Part shown: one piece after another, positions 42,591 to 53,291 of the stretch
How the letters are laid out: each line of letters starts with the position of its first letter
Position numbering within the stretch: position 1 is the first letter of the stretch
DNA from: Adiantum capillus-veneris
Taxonomy: Eukaryota > Streptophyta > Polypodiopsida > Polypodiales > Pteridaceae
NCBI GenBank assembly: GCA_014529385.2
Contig: CM043952.1
Location: 71,305,299-71,369,298, forward strand
Reading direction: 5' to 3'
DNA: 64,000 nt
Notes under the pieces: generated by a model
The model's input: the letters and a program-made list of their open reading frames with translations, nothing else
Databases searched by the model: none
Told to the model about the DNA's origin: nothing
Program-made: the position numbers and the translations under genes

Positions 42591-43070
42591 ATGGAAGGAT
42601 ACGAGAGGAGGATGAAGGAGCAAGAAGACCTGATTCGGCGACTATGAGAAGATCTGAAAATTGCAAATCGGGAGCATGCTGAGGCTCTGCGGGGCAAAGC
42701 AGCACGAGGGCTTGATATCTATGTAGACCTTGATGGCCAACATGAAGGTGAAAACCATGCTAATCCACCTGGAAACAATAATCATCGTGGTGGCACTGGG
42801 GTACCGTTAAAAGAAACGATGACGATATGGAAGAAGCGACAACCAAATCATTCTTAACGAAGGCTAAGCTTAAAGAGTTTGATGGAATTAGAAAGATATG
42901 CGAAGATTTAGAAGCGTGGATTGAAGAACTCAAAGATTTGGATTTTACTTTCAATATCGAGAACACGACCACGAGACTTTCGAATGCTCGAGCAAGGTGA
43001 CCGATAAGACAATACGTACCAAGATGGCTCAATTGGAGACTTTTGGCGATGCGTACGATAAAAGTAAGTC
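42591..43070 (+). pseudogene. Gypsy-2 gag remnant
   Basis: It starts MEGYERRMKEQEDLIRRL then a stop. It continues as EHAEALRGKAARGLDIYVDL and NNNHRGGTGV, then in another frame TKSFLTKAKLKEFDGIRK and EAWIEELKDLDFTFNIEN. The capsid core and zinc knuckle seen in complete gypsy gags are missing: the sequence jumps to tttggcgatgcgtacgata-aaagtaagtc and then to protease-like DNA. Gypsy-3 shows the same architecture. Confidence 0.75.
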
Positions 43071-43141
43071 ATCTACCCCTTCTTTGTGATGTTTTATGTC
43101 TTTGATACGTCCTTTGAAAGCTTCTGTGAGATCGAATTTAT

Positions 43142-44940
43142 GCATAGAAGTTGAGATTAAAATTTGAATTTCTTAATTGATTTGGATAGTATTCATTGCT
43201 TCTTATCGTCTACATTGATTGAGAAATTAAACTTGAAATTAAATCGAGAAGTTAAAAGACTTGTGGACTTAACTAGTGGTAATAATAGTTTCACGAAAGA
43301 GTTAGTAGAAAATTTGTTTTTTTTCTGTGAAGAGTCAAAATCATAAAGGTGATTTCTATAACATAAACATTGATATGCATGATGTTATCATTGGTATCAA
43401 TTAGATCATTGAAAATCATATTTTGATTGATTGTTAAGAAAGAAAAATATATCTTTAATCATTTGATGATGATAAGTCACACTCTTTGTGGAAAGAAAGA
43501 GATTCTAAATCTAGTTTTGGCAATGGAATTGATAAGGTGACTTAGATAAGAGTGTGAGACGTTGCTTATGTTTGCTAATGAGATTAAAGAAGAATCTGGG
43601 GATAAACATAAAGAGACAAATCCAAAATTTATAGAGGATCTCTTACATGAAGTTAAGGATGTGTTTCGGACGATCTTCCTAGTATACCTCCGCCTAGAGC
43701 GGTAGACCATGCCATAGATCTATATCCAGGAGCGACACCTTATTCCAGATCTTCATACAGGTTCAATATTGATGAGCTTAAAGAGCTCAAGATACAACTT
43801 GATGATCTTTTGAAAAAGGGTTTCATTAAACCTAGTATATCTCCTTGGGGTAGTTCTGTGTTATTCCAAAAGAAAAAGGATGGTACATATAGGTTATGCA
43901 TCGACTATAGGGGATTAAACAAAAAGACCATTAAGAACAAATATCCTCTTCCTCACATAGATGAACTGCTTAGTCATTTGAGTGGTGTCACAATATTTTC
44001 AAAGGTTGACCTTCGTTCTGGCTACCATCAAATCTGCATTAAGGTCGAGGACATTCCAAAGATTTCTTTTCGTACACGTTATGGACATTATGAATTTAGA
44101 GTTCTTGCTTTTGGTTTGACTAATGCACCAACAACTTTCATGTGCTTAATGAATAATATTTTTCACCCGTATCTTGATGACTTCATTCTGGTATTCTTGG
44201 ATAATATTTTGTGTATTCTACGAATGAAGAAGATCATGCATTGCACGTAAAGAAAATATTTGAGGTTTTGCATGAACATAAATTGTATGCCAAAGCAAGT
44301 AAGTATTCTTTTGCAAAGGATCAGATTGTGTATTTGGGAAGAGTGATTTCTAAAGAGGGGATTCACATTGATCTTGATAAAGTTAAGACTATGTTAGTAA
44401 GAGATGTAAGAAGCTTTATGGGTCTAGCACAATATGAGAGAGCACACATTAAAGATTTCTCTAAGATAGCAAGTCGTTTGACCGAATTGACCAAGAAAGA
44501 CAAGGGTTTTGTGTGGACTTCTAGCTGTGAGACTGCTTTTGAGACCTTGAAGGCTAAAATAGCGGAAAATTATGTTTTAAAAGTTCCTGAGATGGGCAAA
44601 CCATTTGTTGTGTCCTGTGACTCTAGTGGTTAACAATTAGGTTGTGTTTTGACACAAGAAGGAAGAGTGGTTGCATATGAGTTTAGGAAACTAAGACGAC
44701 ATGAATTGAACTATGCAACACATGATCTAGAATTGCTTGCTATTGTTCATGCATTGAAGCATTGGCGTCATCTCTTGCTTGGTGTAAAATTTGAATTGCG
44801 TACTGATCATCAAAACTTGAAGTATATTTTCACTCAGCCATTGTTAAATAACAGACAAAGAAGATAGTTTGAATTGCTGGCTGAGTATGACTTTGATTTG
44901 AAGTATTTGTGTGAAAAATAAAATAAAGTTGCAGATGCAT
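43142..44940 (+). pseudogene. Gypsy-2 protease remnant, reverse transcriptase and RNase H
   Basis: NFLIDLDSIHCFLSSTLIEKL (43164 on) is a retropepsin with its D-S/T-G site lost. [52 protein letters not shown], then [10 protein letters not shown], where related Gypsy-3 reads VFLDDIFVYS, so one catalytic Asp is Asn and the frame shifts right after. The connection part (44211-44630) ends at a stop in CDSSG*QLGC. RNase H continues with [22 protein letters not shown] and ADALSR. It is clearly non-functional. Confidence 0.9.
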
Positions 44941-46413
44941 TGAGTCGTACGTCCATGGGTAATTTGTTGACTGTTGTGCGATCCAATTTGATTGATGAGA
45001 TACATACTGAAGTTGAAAATGATTCCTTTTATATGCCTATTTTGAAATTCTTGCGTGAGAATATTGGTGAGATGTATGAAAATAGATATCACTTGTATAA
45101 GGGAAATCTGTATTGTTATGACCGCTTGTGTATTCCTGCAAATTCTTCTTTCAAGAGTCAAATTTTGCATGAGTGTCATAATTCAACTTTTTCTGGTCAT
45201 CCTGGATTGAATAAGACACATGAAAAGATTAAAAGTTCATTCTTTTTCCGCGTATGAAATTGGATGTTAAGAATTATGTGCGTGAATGCTTTCAATGTCA
45301 ACAAGTTAAGATTGAACATAAGAGGATACTTGGTGACCTTCAACCCTTAGACATTCCTTTACAGAAGTGGGAGTGTATATCCATGGACTTTATCATTAGA
45401 CTTCCTACTACTCGTGGAGGGTATGATTCGATCTTTCTAGTGGTAGATAGACTCACAACACAAGCTCACTTCTTTCCTGTAAAAATAACTTATAATGCAT
45501 TGACCATTGCATACTTGTTTATGAAAGAGATATTTCGTTTGCATGGCATGCCCAAGAGCATAGTGTCTGACAGAGATTCTAAGTTCACTTCACATTTCTG
45601 GAGAGCGACTTTTGACTCTATAGGTACCCAGTTACGCATGTCTACTGCTTTTCATCCTCAAACATATGGGGAAACGGAGAGAGTGAATCGTATTCTAGAA
45701 GATATGTTACAAATGTATGTCAATGAAAACCAATCTAATTGGAATGAATATCTACCTTTGCTAGTTGAATTTGCAGATAACAGTTCATATCATTCATCTA
45801 TTAGGATGACTCCGTTTGAGGCAATGTATGGCTATAACTATCCTATACCTATTCATTTTCTTAATTCGAGGAATAAGGTAGAACTGTCACGTGAGATGCT
45901 TGAGAAAATGGATAGCGAGTTGGCCAAAATCAGGGGGAATATTAGAGAATCTCAAAAGAGACATAAACTGTATTATGACAAGAAACATCGTGTTGTGGAG
46001 TATGAAACTGGTGATATGGTTTTTTAAAGGTTATTCCTGAGAAGTCTCATTTGATTCTTGGAAATGATAGAAGATTGTTTCCACGATTTGTTGGTCCATT
46101 TAAAATTTTGAAGCGCATTGGTTCATTAGCTTACAAATTGGAATTGCCTTCTCATGTTAAAGTGCATCATGTATTCTATGTGAGTTTATTGAAAAAGTAT
46201 GTTCCTAATGTGCATCATGTTTTAGAGGACAACTCTAAGTTGAAAGATGACGGACCATTGACTGTAGAATCAGACTTAGTACTAGATAGGCATTTTAAAC
46301 ATATGAGAAATAGAGACATTGTGGAAGTTTTGGTTAAGTGGCAGAACTATCCAGTAGAGGATGCATCATGGGTTGATCTTAGTGTTTTGCAAAGAGAATT
46401 TTTCTCTCTTTAA
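44940..46413 (+). pseudogene. Gypsy-2 integrase and chromodomain, frameshifted
   Basis: The HHCC finger part HECHNSTFSGHPGLNKTHEKI runs into a frameshift at about 45248. The core then reads CFQCQQVKIEHKR, ISMDFIIRLPTTRGGYDSIF, VVDRLTTQAHFFPV, SIVSDRDSKFTSHFW and FHPQTYGETERVNRILEDML, so D-D-E is kept. A stop at 46025 separates it from the C-terminal part (RFVGPFKILKRIGSLAYKLEL), which ends in a chromodomain-like LDRHFKHMRNRDIVEVLVKWQNYPVEDASW. Such domains steer integration toward heterochromatin. Confidence 0.9.
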
Positions 46414-46443
46414 ACCAACTCTGAGGACAGAGTTAATTTTGAT

Positions 46444-46453
46444 AAGGGGAGAA
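46444..46453 (+). other. Gypsy-2 polypurine tract
   Basis: The sequence aaggggagaa lies directly before the 3' LTR start tgtaatagg. Confidence 0.85.
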
Positions 46454-47608
46454 TGTAATAGGACTAATATTTGAAGTTCTTAAAGTCAAAAAGAATGTAG
46501 CAGGACATATCTTTCGTTAGCACGATTTGAAAGATTGTTGAATAGTCTATTAAATAGAGCTTATACGAATGAGTTGAGATATTAAGAGAGAACATATATT
46601 TCTTTATTTTAAATAATACACTAAAGACGGATTTGATAAAAATTAATGAATAACAGATAGTCTGTCTATGAACCGTAAAATTGAGATTTTTATTAATATC
46701 AATGTTTTATATTTATGTGTTTTAGCTTAAAATGCATGGGTAGGCTTAAAATAAGTTGTAATAGTAGTGGAGACCCAAAAATAGAGGTTTTATGAGTTGC
46801 GACCTAAAAGTTACGTTTTTAGCCGAATAGAGATGTTTTTCGCAATTCTGTCCACGCTACGTTGTAGACCAGACCTATTCCCGTCGTTTTGAGTACCTGG
46901 ATCGCTCTGTTCTGAGCTCGTTTGTAAAAGTTATGATAAAAACAAACAGAAGGCAGCAGTAGTGTAGTGTACACAGGGACAGACAGACATACAACATCAT
47001 ACAGTTCTCCCTGCTATCAACCAAGAAGTGGATTGTTTCTTCATGGTAGAGTATGGAAATTGAGATTATGAAGGTATATAATTATGTTTTTTTACTTTGA
47101 TTATAATGTTGAATTGGTTGCACGAGTATGTTCTTTTGGCTATTTTGTAGGCGATGCAGAAATCAATGTGTGAAACAGGATCTGTGCAAAGTATCATGAT
47201 AGAAATCTAACCTTTACGGATCGCTTAGCGATCACGTTCTTATATTATTCTCGCAGGTATACTTGGTACGAAAATTGTGCAGGCTTTTCGAGGAAAAGAA
47301 AGATAAAAGCACGACGGGTGGTGCGTTTGGGGATCATTCACCGATCTCTTCTTCTGCGAGTGCGAGTGCGAGTGCGAGTGAGAGTGAGAGTGCGAGTGAG
47401 AGTGCGAGTGCGAGTGCGAGTGCGAGTGAGACGCTGCATGCAGGCGAACTGAAGCTCGGGGGTGGTCGGGAGGTTCGAGCTCCATACAACGGAGTGCGCC
47501 CATATATTTTGCTCCTCTGTTGTATCAAAACTCTACAAAGATTCATCAATACAAAGATCTCTTTCTCTATCTTTTGCTATCGATCTCTATTATTCGGTTC
47601 CCGTGACA
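46454..47608 (+). repeat. Gypsy-2 3' LTR
   Basis: This 1,155-bp near-identical copy of 41405-42558 has the same hexamer array at 47357-47431. It ends ccgtgaca followed by ccact. Confidence 0.95.
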
Positions 47609-47613
47609 CCACT

Positions 47614-48484
47614 TGTCGAGATTCTCGCGCGCTGCTTTCTTCGCATTCTTCCAATCTTCTTTGGCCAGCCAATCTGGCCTGTTCCACCCATGCTTGATTT
47701 CTTTTTGCACTTTGGAACGCTTGTGTTTGCAGTATTCGTGCATTCGAATCTTCATCAGGTCTTCATTGAAGCGCTGATCCCGTGTTGGAACGGGAAACTC
47801 ATCATGAAGTATGCTGATGATTCTGTTTTTTAAATCACTTGGAACTTCACTCCATTTGTTTAGTATGTAGTGTCTAAACAATTGAGAGCAAAGACCATAC
47901 ATGCGCGAGATCACCTTCTTGCCGTCATCATCCATCATGATGCCGCCGCTGAAGTCGACGGAGTAAGGCAAGCCCTCTGGCCAGTGACGCGTGAACCTGG
48001 GTGTCCCGGCAGGGGTCTCTAGCGGCGAGTCGATGGGGGTACGGACATCAGGTGTCTCCACCGTCCTCTAGACCCTGAAGCGAGGAGTGTCGAGTGGGGT
48101 GGCTCCTGGCGGAGTAGGTAGAGGTGTGTAGCTGCTAGGAACAATCAGTCGCGCAAAACCTAGCGTAGATGGCGATGTTTTGGCTGGTGTGGGGGCGGGC
48201 AAAGAAGGGGAGGGTAAAGAGCCTCGTCGAACATGAGGCGGTGTGGAGGCATCGGCGGCATAATCCCCACAACAACCGCCACCACCACCACTCGAGCGCC
48301 GGTGTCTAGACGAGTGTGAAGATCGTCTCGTCGATGCCGAATCTTCGGAGCGCGCCAAATGCTCCGAAAGAGAGGAAGATGCGGATGGAGTAGGAACGCG
48401 CGATGATGCGCCAGAGCGATGACGCTCCACGTACCACTGTCTCTGCTGCGGTGACAAAGAAGAAAGAAACTCCTCATCATCCAT
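47614..48484 (-). pseudogene. CACTA-2 TnpA-like gene, 5' part
   Basis: It starts MDDEEFLSSLSPQQRQWYVE at 48484, followed by a long Ser/Pro/Arg-rich region (STRRSSHSSRHRRSSGGGGG, then PTPAKTSPSTLGF and TPPGATPLDTPRF). A single in-frame TAG (48068-48070) is followed in the same frame by TPDVRTPIDSPLETPAGTP. Next come RMYGLCSQLFRHYILNKWSEVPSDL and HDEFPVPTRDQRFNEDLMKI, the plant En/Spm Ptta-type domain, and NRPDWLAKEDWKNAKKAAREN. It is cut by Gypsy-2 at 47613. The TP-repeat N-terminus resembles that of the CACTA-1 protein. Confidence 0.78.
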
Positions 48485-48756
48485 ACCTGCATTAAACACA
48501 CGAATATTTAAACTTAATATTGAATGAATAGAGTAGACAATGACGCAAAGACCATTAAATACAATGACGTAATGACGCATATAAATACAATGACGCAATG
48601 AATTGAGTGATAGAAGAGGCAAGTCGAAAACTCAGAATTTTCAATCAAAAGATGTGAGCGCGAGTAGAAAAGAGCGTTATACACCATGGAAGGTACTTAG
48701 AGAGCCAGAGCTTTTACAACACGGAGCAAAATTGTTCAAATACAATATTTGTGGCT

Positions 48757-50969
48757 TTAAGAGATCTCTCTCTCATCCTTGCATAACTCAGCATAACTTC
48801 CTATATCTATATAGAGCTCTCCGTTTAAACACATATCCTGTGTTTCATTTTGTAGCTCCTCTGCATGCACCCCATATAGAGTAGTAGCATCTTGATGCTC
48901 GTCTGGCACCACCGCAGCGGCTTCTGATTGAGCATCTTCTCTGATCTCCTCCATTGATGCCGTGGTGATTGGCACATGGTAGCCTTCATACGTCCTTGCA
49001 CTACGAGGGGCTACCTCTATGACGTACCACCAGTTTGATGTAGACTTTGTAGGATGAAATATTACCTGCCAGAGCCACATAACTTACATGCCATCAGACG
49101 CTGTTTGCGACCAATATTGCACCATACAATCCACATTTCTAAGGTCAACTCTGGCTCCCAAAGTATCTTTCTTGCCGGTCAGATGGTCCCATAGTAGATT
49201 AGCCACATTCTTGAATATGTGCATTGGATCGAGCAAGTGATTGATCATGAGTCGGGGCCAGTATGGTAACTCGTACCATAGAGATAGTCTCTTCATCCCT
49301 GGAGGCAATCCGTCATCGCACATCTCCTTCTGCTCTAACCATGCTTGTGCAGACATCCTTGGTGGCTGTCTTCCCAAAAAGCCGTCGCGTAACACATGAT
49401 TCTCTGGAAGATACGCTTGATGAACTTCGTAGATTTGCTTCTTCAGTGAGGGCGCCCTACGTGCATTCAGTCTAGGTCCACATGTGACACATGCTCTGTA
49501 TCCGCTTGTTTGAAGCCCTGCATGTATACACATGATAATAGATCAACTATGGGAAAAAACAAGATTTACAGTGTCTGAGTGAGGAGCGTCAATAGATCAC
49601 CTGAGCATTCTGTTAGCCCGGGATAGTCATGCATGGTCCACATTAGAATGCCTCTGATCAAAGCATTCCGTCGTCCTGTGTGTCGGCTCATATCCACCAC
49701 CTCTATGCCAATCCACAATTGTTGTAGCTCTTCCAATAGTGGACGAAGATACACATCCATATTCTCCACTTTATATCGCCCTGGCACAATCAAGCTTAGC
49801 CATAGGTGCCCCTTCTTCGTAGTCAACCACGGGGGAATGTTGTAGTTAACGATGACAATGGGCCATACACTGTAAGATGTTGATCTTTGACCAAATGGAT
49901 TTACGCCATCCATAGCCAGACCTAAGCGCAAATTTCGAGCTTCCCTGGCAAAATCCGACCATGTTCCATCTATATGTTTCCAGGATGCGCAATCTGCAGG
50001 AATTCGTAGCACACCATCCGAAGATTTATTCTCCTCATGCCATGATGCTAGGGCGGCCATGGACTTACATTCGAAGAAATGCTTGATGCGAGGAAGTAGA
50101 GGAAAATGTCGCAAAACCTTTTGTGGAATTTTTGTCCTGTGAAGATCTACTCGATATCTTTCGGAATCACATTTCGGACACTTCTCCATGTCTATGTATT
50201 CCCCTCTGAAAAGAATGCAGTCATTAGGACAAGCGTGGATAGAATTGTAATCCATCCCCAAGTTTCGCAAAATCTTTCTTGCTTCATCTCGGGAATCTGG
50301 CATCACATTGTCAGCTGGTAGTATGTGCTCTTTAAGCAATCTACACAACATAAAAATACGATACAGTCGTGTAAAAATCTATCAGATCATTATACATTTA
50401 GAGTTTTGTTAAAGTAAACTAATTGTAATAGATCACCTGAAAAGCGCTATGACGCTAGTGTCACTCCATCCAAACTTTGCCTGCATGTTGAGAAGAACCA
50501 GGAGTGCTTTCAATCTAGACATACGTGCTCCATTATACAATGGCGTATCGGCTTCACTTTTCATATCATCATAGATAAGCCTTTATGAATCCATGATCGT
50601 CTCGATCATTTCATCAATCGCAGGCTCAAACATTGCCTCGTTGGGAATGTGCTCTGCATGATCATCCCCCGAGCTGTCAGAGGCTACATCTTGTGGCCTC
50701 ACATATGCTGCTTGACCAAAGCGCCTCCGAACACGTCTATTGGGTTGCAAGATTGCTGCTTCTTGGCCAGCGTCAGAGTCCGACGAGTTATAATTGGCAA
50801 CAACTCGATCTATAATAGATGGATCGAACTCGCCAAATTCGCGAACGTGCTGCAAAGAAACACGTCTTGTTCGTCGCACAGCATTCTTGCATTGATTACA
50901 AGGACATAAGACCCTCGTTGAGAGATAGGTGTTTCGGTTAGACGGTCCCACATCCTCGTCACTACTCAT
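48757..50969 (-). pseudogene. CACTA-2 TNP2 transposase with internal deletion
   Basis: Exon 1 (50969-50583) has VLCPCNQCKNAVRRTRRVSLQHVREFG, the transposase-associated zinc domain. Exon 2 (about 50345-49601) has the TNP2 core: HILPADNVMPDSRDEARKIL, LGMDYNSIHACPNDCILF, RLGLAMDGVNPFGQRS, VIVNYNIPPW and MWTMHDYPGL. Exon 3 (about 49516-49084) has TSGYRACVTCGPR and INHLLDPMHIFKNVANLLWDH. It then jumps to the final exon (49065-48757) with VIFHPTKSTSNWWYVIEV. DUF4218 and most of DUF4216, present in CACTA-1, are absent. The conserved core is free of stops, so the deletion is the main defect. Confidence 0.88.
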
Positions 50970-51031
50970 AATGAGGATAAAAATCTTATAACCTGGACAA
51001 CAAATTTAATATTCTATTGGCATTCTTCGTC

Positions 51032-51071
<40 letters not shown>

Positions 51072-51249
51072 CTGACATCCTCTAGTCATGTCCAATCCTC
51101 GCACACCTCGGTCTAGAGGTGCATGGAGATCAGAACCACCGGGTTATAATCTCGGTTGGACGGTCCCACATCCTCGTCACTACTCATAATGAGGATAAAA
51201 ATCTTATAACCTGGACAACAAATTTAATATTCTATTGGCATTCTTCGTC

Positions 51250-51333
<84 letters not shown>

Positions 51334-51410
51334 TCCTCTAGTCATGTCCAATCCTCGCACACCTCGGTCTAGAGGTGCACGGAGATCAGAACCACCGGGT
51401 TATAATCTCG
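50937..51410. repeat. Tandem duplication of the TNP2 5' region with CT microsatellites
   Basis: A unit of about 218 bp (gacggtcccacatcctcgtc, then ataaaaatcttataacctgg, a CT run, and ctagtcatgtccaatcctcg) occurs at 50937-51154 and again at 51155-51410. The CT run is about 34 bp in the first copy and about 77 bp in the second. The unit includes the start of TNP2 exon 1, so the second copy may duplicate the promoter. Confidence 0.88.
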
Positions 51411-51589
51411 TCTTTATTGGTCAATACCTATATTTGTGGGTACAAGAAATCTACAGACCCACGTCTACATGATACTACATGTAGTGGACAAAACCCCTTT
51501 GCCTCTTCTCTAGTTGTAGCACTTCACAGCATCTTAACATCTTTTCACAGTAGATCTTTTCACTGTTCGTCTAACTCTAAACCCTAAAC

Positions 51590-51860
51590 CGTAAGTAATT
51601 CTTGCGTGGACTCGATCTAACGTAAATAAGCGAAATCTAAATAAATGTAAATCTAACTAAAAATAAACTTAAATCTAATTTAACGTAAGTCTATATCTAG
51701 CCTAATCTTTAACGTCTTTTGGGATAGTTTCCTACGACGTTAAAACTCTCTTCTTCTTGTGTGTGTGTGTGTGTGTGTGGGTAAACCTAAATAAACCTAA
51801 GTCTAATCTAATATAACATAAATCTAAATCTAACGTAAATTATGTTATATTAAAAACAAA
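51590..51860. repeat. AT-rich repeat of taaatctaa units, copy 1
   Basis: Units such as aaacctaaatctaatctaatttaac are repeated, ending in a block aatctttaacgtctttt(g/a)ggatag. The same arrangement occurs at 52270-52480, so two direct copies bracket the captured HMA fragment. Confidence 0.75.
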
Positions 51861-51959
51861 GAACTAAACTAACAGGGATTATAAGAACCTTAAAACTGAT
51901 TTAACACATAATTTTTCACATAACTCGGCAAGAGTTGGCATTCTCATCACTAAAGATGT

Positions 51960-52276
51960 GAGAGTTAACTTCCGGCGGTGACGCTGCCTCATCTCCATCC
52001 ACATCTGACGACAGCAATTGGCCCTTTGGACCGGTCTTGCTCTTGTTACTAACTTTGAAGTTGCTGTTGAATGACTAGAGGTTGTCTAGATGGTCATTGT
52101 CGGGGATGTAGTGACTCTTGACGCCCTGAAGATCCACCTTCTTCCCTATCTTCTGAAGACATTTCACCAGTACTTTTGGATCGACGGAGCCCACCATGAG
52201 TGAAGGCAGCAATACCCTATATTCCATTGAGGGCTTTCTTCACCCGCTTCATGCAGGCATCGCAGTCTATGGAGAC
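51960..52276 (-). pseudogene. Captured fragment of a heavy-metal-associated (HMA) domain gene
   Basis: On the minus strand from 52276 the reading is VSIDCDACMKRVKKALNGI, the beta1-alpha1 part of an HMA domain with its metal-binding C-x2-C and the K/R-V-K-K-x-L helix. A stop and frameshift follow. Then VGSVDPKVLVKCLQKIGKKVD reads the beta3-alpha2 part (the usual G.VDP..L...L.K.GK pattern). The C-terminal side (SNKSKTGPKGQLLSSDVDGDE, with one further TAG) resembles the linker after the HMA domain in plant HIPP-type proteins. The middle beta strand is missing. This is a cellular gene piece carried by the transposon. The source gene is not identified. Confidence 0.7.
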
Positions 52277-52480
52277 CTAAATCTAATCTAATATAACGTA
52301 AATCTAAATCTAGCGTAAATAAACGTAAATCTAATTAAAAATAAACCTAAATCTAATCTAATTTAACTTAAATAAACCTAAATCTAATTTAACATAAGTC
52401 TACATCTAACCTAATCTTTAACGTCTTTTAGGATAGTTTCTTACGACGTTATAACTCTCTTCTTCTTGTGTGTGTGCGCG
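52270..52480. repeat. AT-rich repeat, copy 2
   Basis: This direct repeat of 51590-51860 includes aacctaatctttaacgtctt and gttataactctcttcttcttg followed by a GT run. A shorter third echo (tttcctacgacgttaaatta) is at 52639. Confidence 0.75.
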
Positions 52481-52661
52481 TGTGTGGATGTGTGTGCCAA
52501 TAAAAAGAGATAAATGGTATAACCTTTCTGTCACCCATGCCAAGTATGATAGATTGGTTATGCCATTTCCCTCTTGAATAATAGGTCTTGAGTTCAACTC
52601 CTCGTCGGCTAGATCTTTAGGTCTTTTAATTTTAATTAGTTTCCTACGACGTTAAATTAGT

Positions 52662-52845
52662 TTCTCTCTCTTTCTCTCTCAATGTGTGTGCGTTTTTTTG
52701 TTTATGCATGTTTTCTCTCTCTTTTCCTCTCTCAATGTGTGCGTTTTTTGTTTATGCATGTTCTCTCTCTCTTTTCCTCTCTCAATGTGTGCGTTTTTTG
52801 TTTATGCATGCTCTCTCTTTCTCTCTCTCAAAAACACTATGTGTA

Positions 52846-52877
<32 letters not shown>

Positions 52878-52948
52878 GGAGAGAGAAAGAGGGGAAGGGA
52901 ACATGAGAGTGAGGAGAGGGAAGGAGCATACCTGGCTCTCCTTCCTCT

Positions 52949-52987
<39 letters not shown>

Positions 52988-52992
52988 TGGAG

Positions 52993-53079
<87 letters not shown>

Positions 53080-53085
53080 CGTTAC
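52662..53085. repeat. Minisatellite and GT/GA microsatellites
   Basis: About three copies of a unit of roughly 50 bp (ctcaatgtgtgcgttttttg, then tttatgcatgtt and a CT stretch) lie at 52675-52815. GT runs (52843-52862, 52954-52986) and a GA run of about 75 bp (52998-53075) follow. Frames across these are low-complexity artefacts. Confidence 0.88.
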
Positions 53086-53167
53086 CTGCTCCTTGCTTGA
53101 GGGCGCCGAAAAACTCAGATCTGAGATTTGAGTTTTTGGGCGCTCTCTGTTATTTTTTTAGCCCAGC

Positions 53168-53288
53168 CGGCGTCGCTATGAGCGTCGCAAATTTACTAGT
53201 AAATTTGCGACGCTAATAGCGACGCCGAGAATTTTTTTTTTGAGCGTCGCTGTGTGAGCGTCGCTAATATGAATAGCCTCTTTTAGTG
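53168..53288. repeat. CACTA-2 right subterminal repeats and terminal inverted repeat
   Basis: Motifs gcgtcgctatgagcgtcgc, gcgacgctaatagcgacgc, gagcgtcgctgtg and gagcgtcgctaat end in cctcttttagtg. A palindrome caaatttactagtaaatttg lies at 53187-53206. Confidence 0.85.
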
Positions 53289-53291
53289 GAG

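Larger units (their letters stand above)
41405..47608 (+). mobile_element. Gypsy-2: chromodomain gypsy retrotransposon, young but defective
   Basis: LTRs 41405-42558 and 46454-47608 (TGTAATAGG...CCGTGACA) differ at only a handful of bases. The perfect duplication ccact is at 41400-41404 and 47609-47613. A primer site and polypurine tract are in place. The interior (3.9 kb) encodes a shortened gag, RT, RNase H, integrase and chromodomain on the plus strand, with several breaks. The near-identical LTRs beside a broken interior suggest it was copied by a helper's enzymes. Confidence 0.95.
40379..53288 (-). mobile_element. CACTA-2: En/Spm-type transposon with captured gene fragment
   Basis: The left end is CACTACAAGAGGTTGTG and the right end is the complement of CACTAAAAGAGGCTATTC. 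The 3-bp duplication gag is at 40376-40378 and 53289-53291. Both ends hold clusters of agcgtcgct / agcgacgc motifs. TNP2 and TnpA-like genes are both on the minus strand. Span is 12.9 kb, about 6.7 kb without Gypsy-2. It also has a partial HMA-gene copy and microsatellite-rich filler near the right end. TNP2 has lost its C-terminal domains, so the element is non-autonomous. Confidence 0.93.

Noticed and set aside
42190-42647. Ser-His and Ser-Ala repeat proteins at 42190-42647 and 47240-47697
   Set aside because: They come from the GAGTGC hexamer array in the Gypsy-2 LTRs read in different frames.
52684-53216. Cys/Val- and Arg/Glu-rich ORFs
   Set aside because: They are translations of GT and GA microsatellites, with three overlapping frames of equal length.
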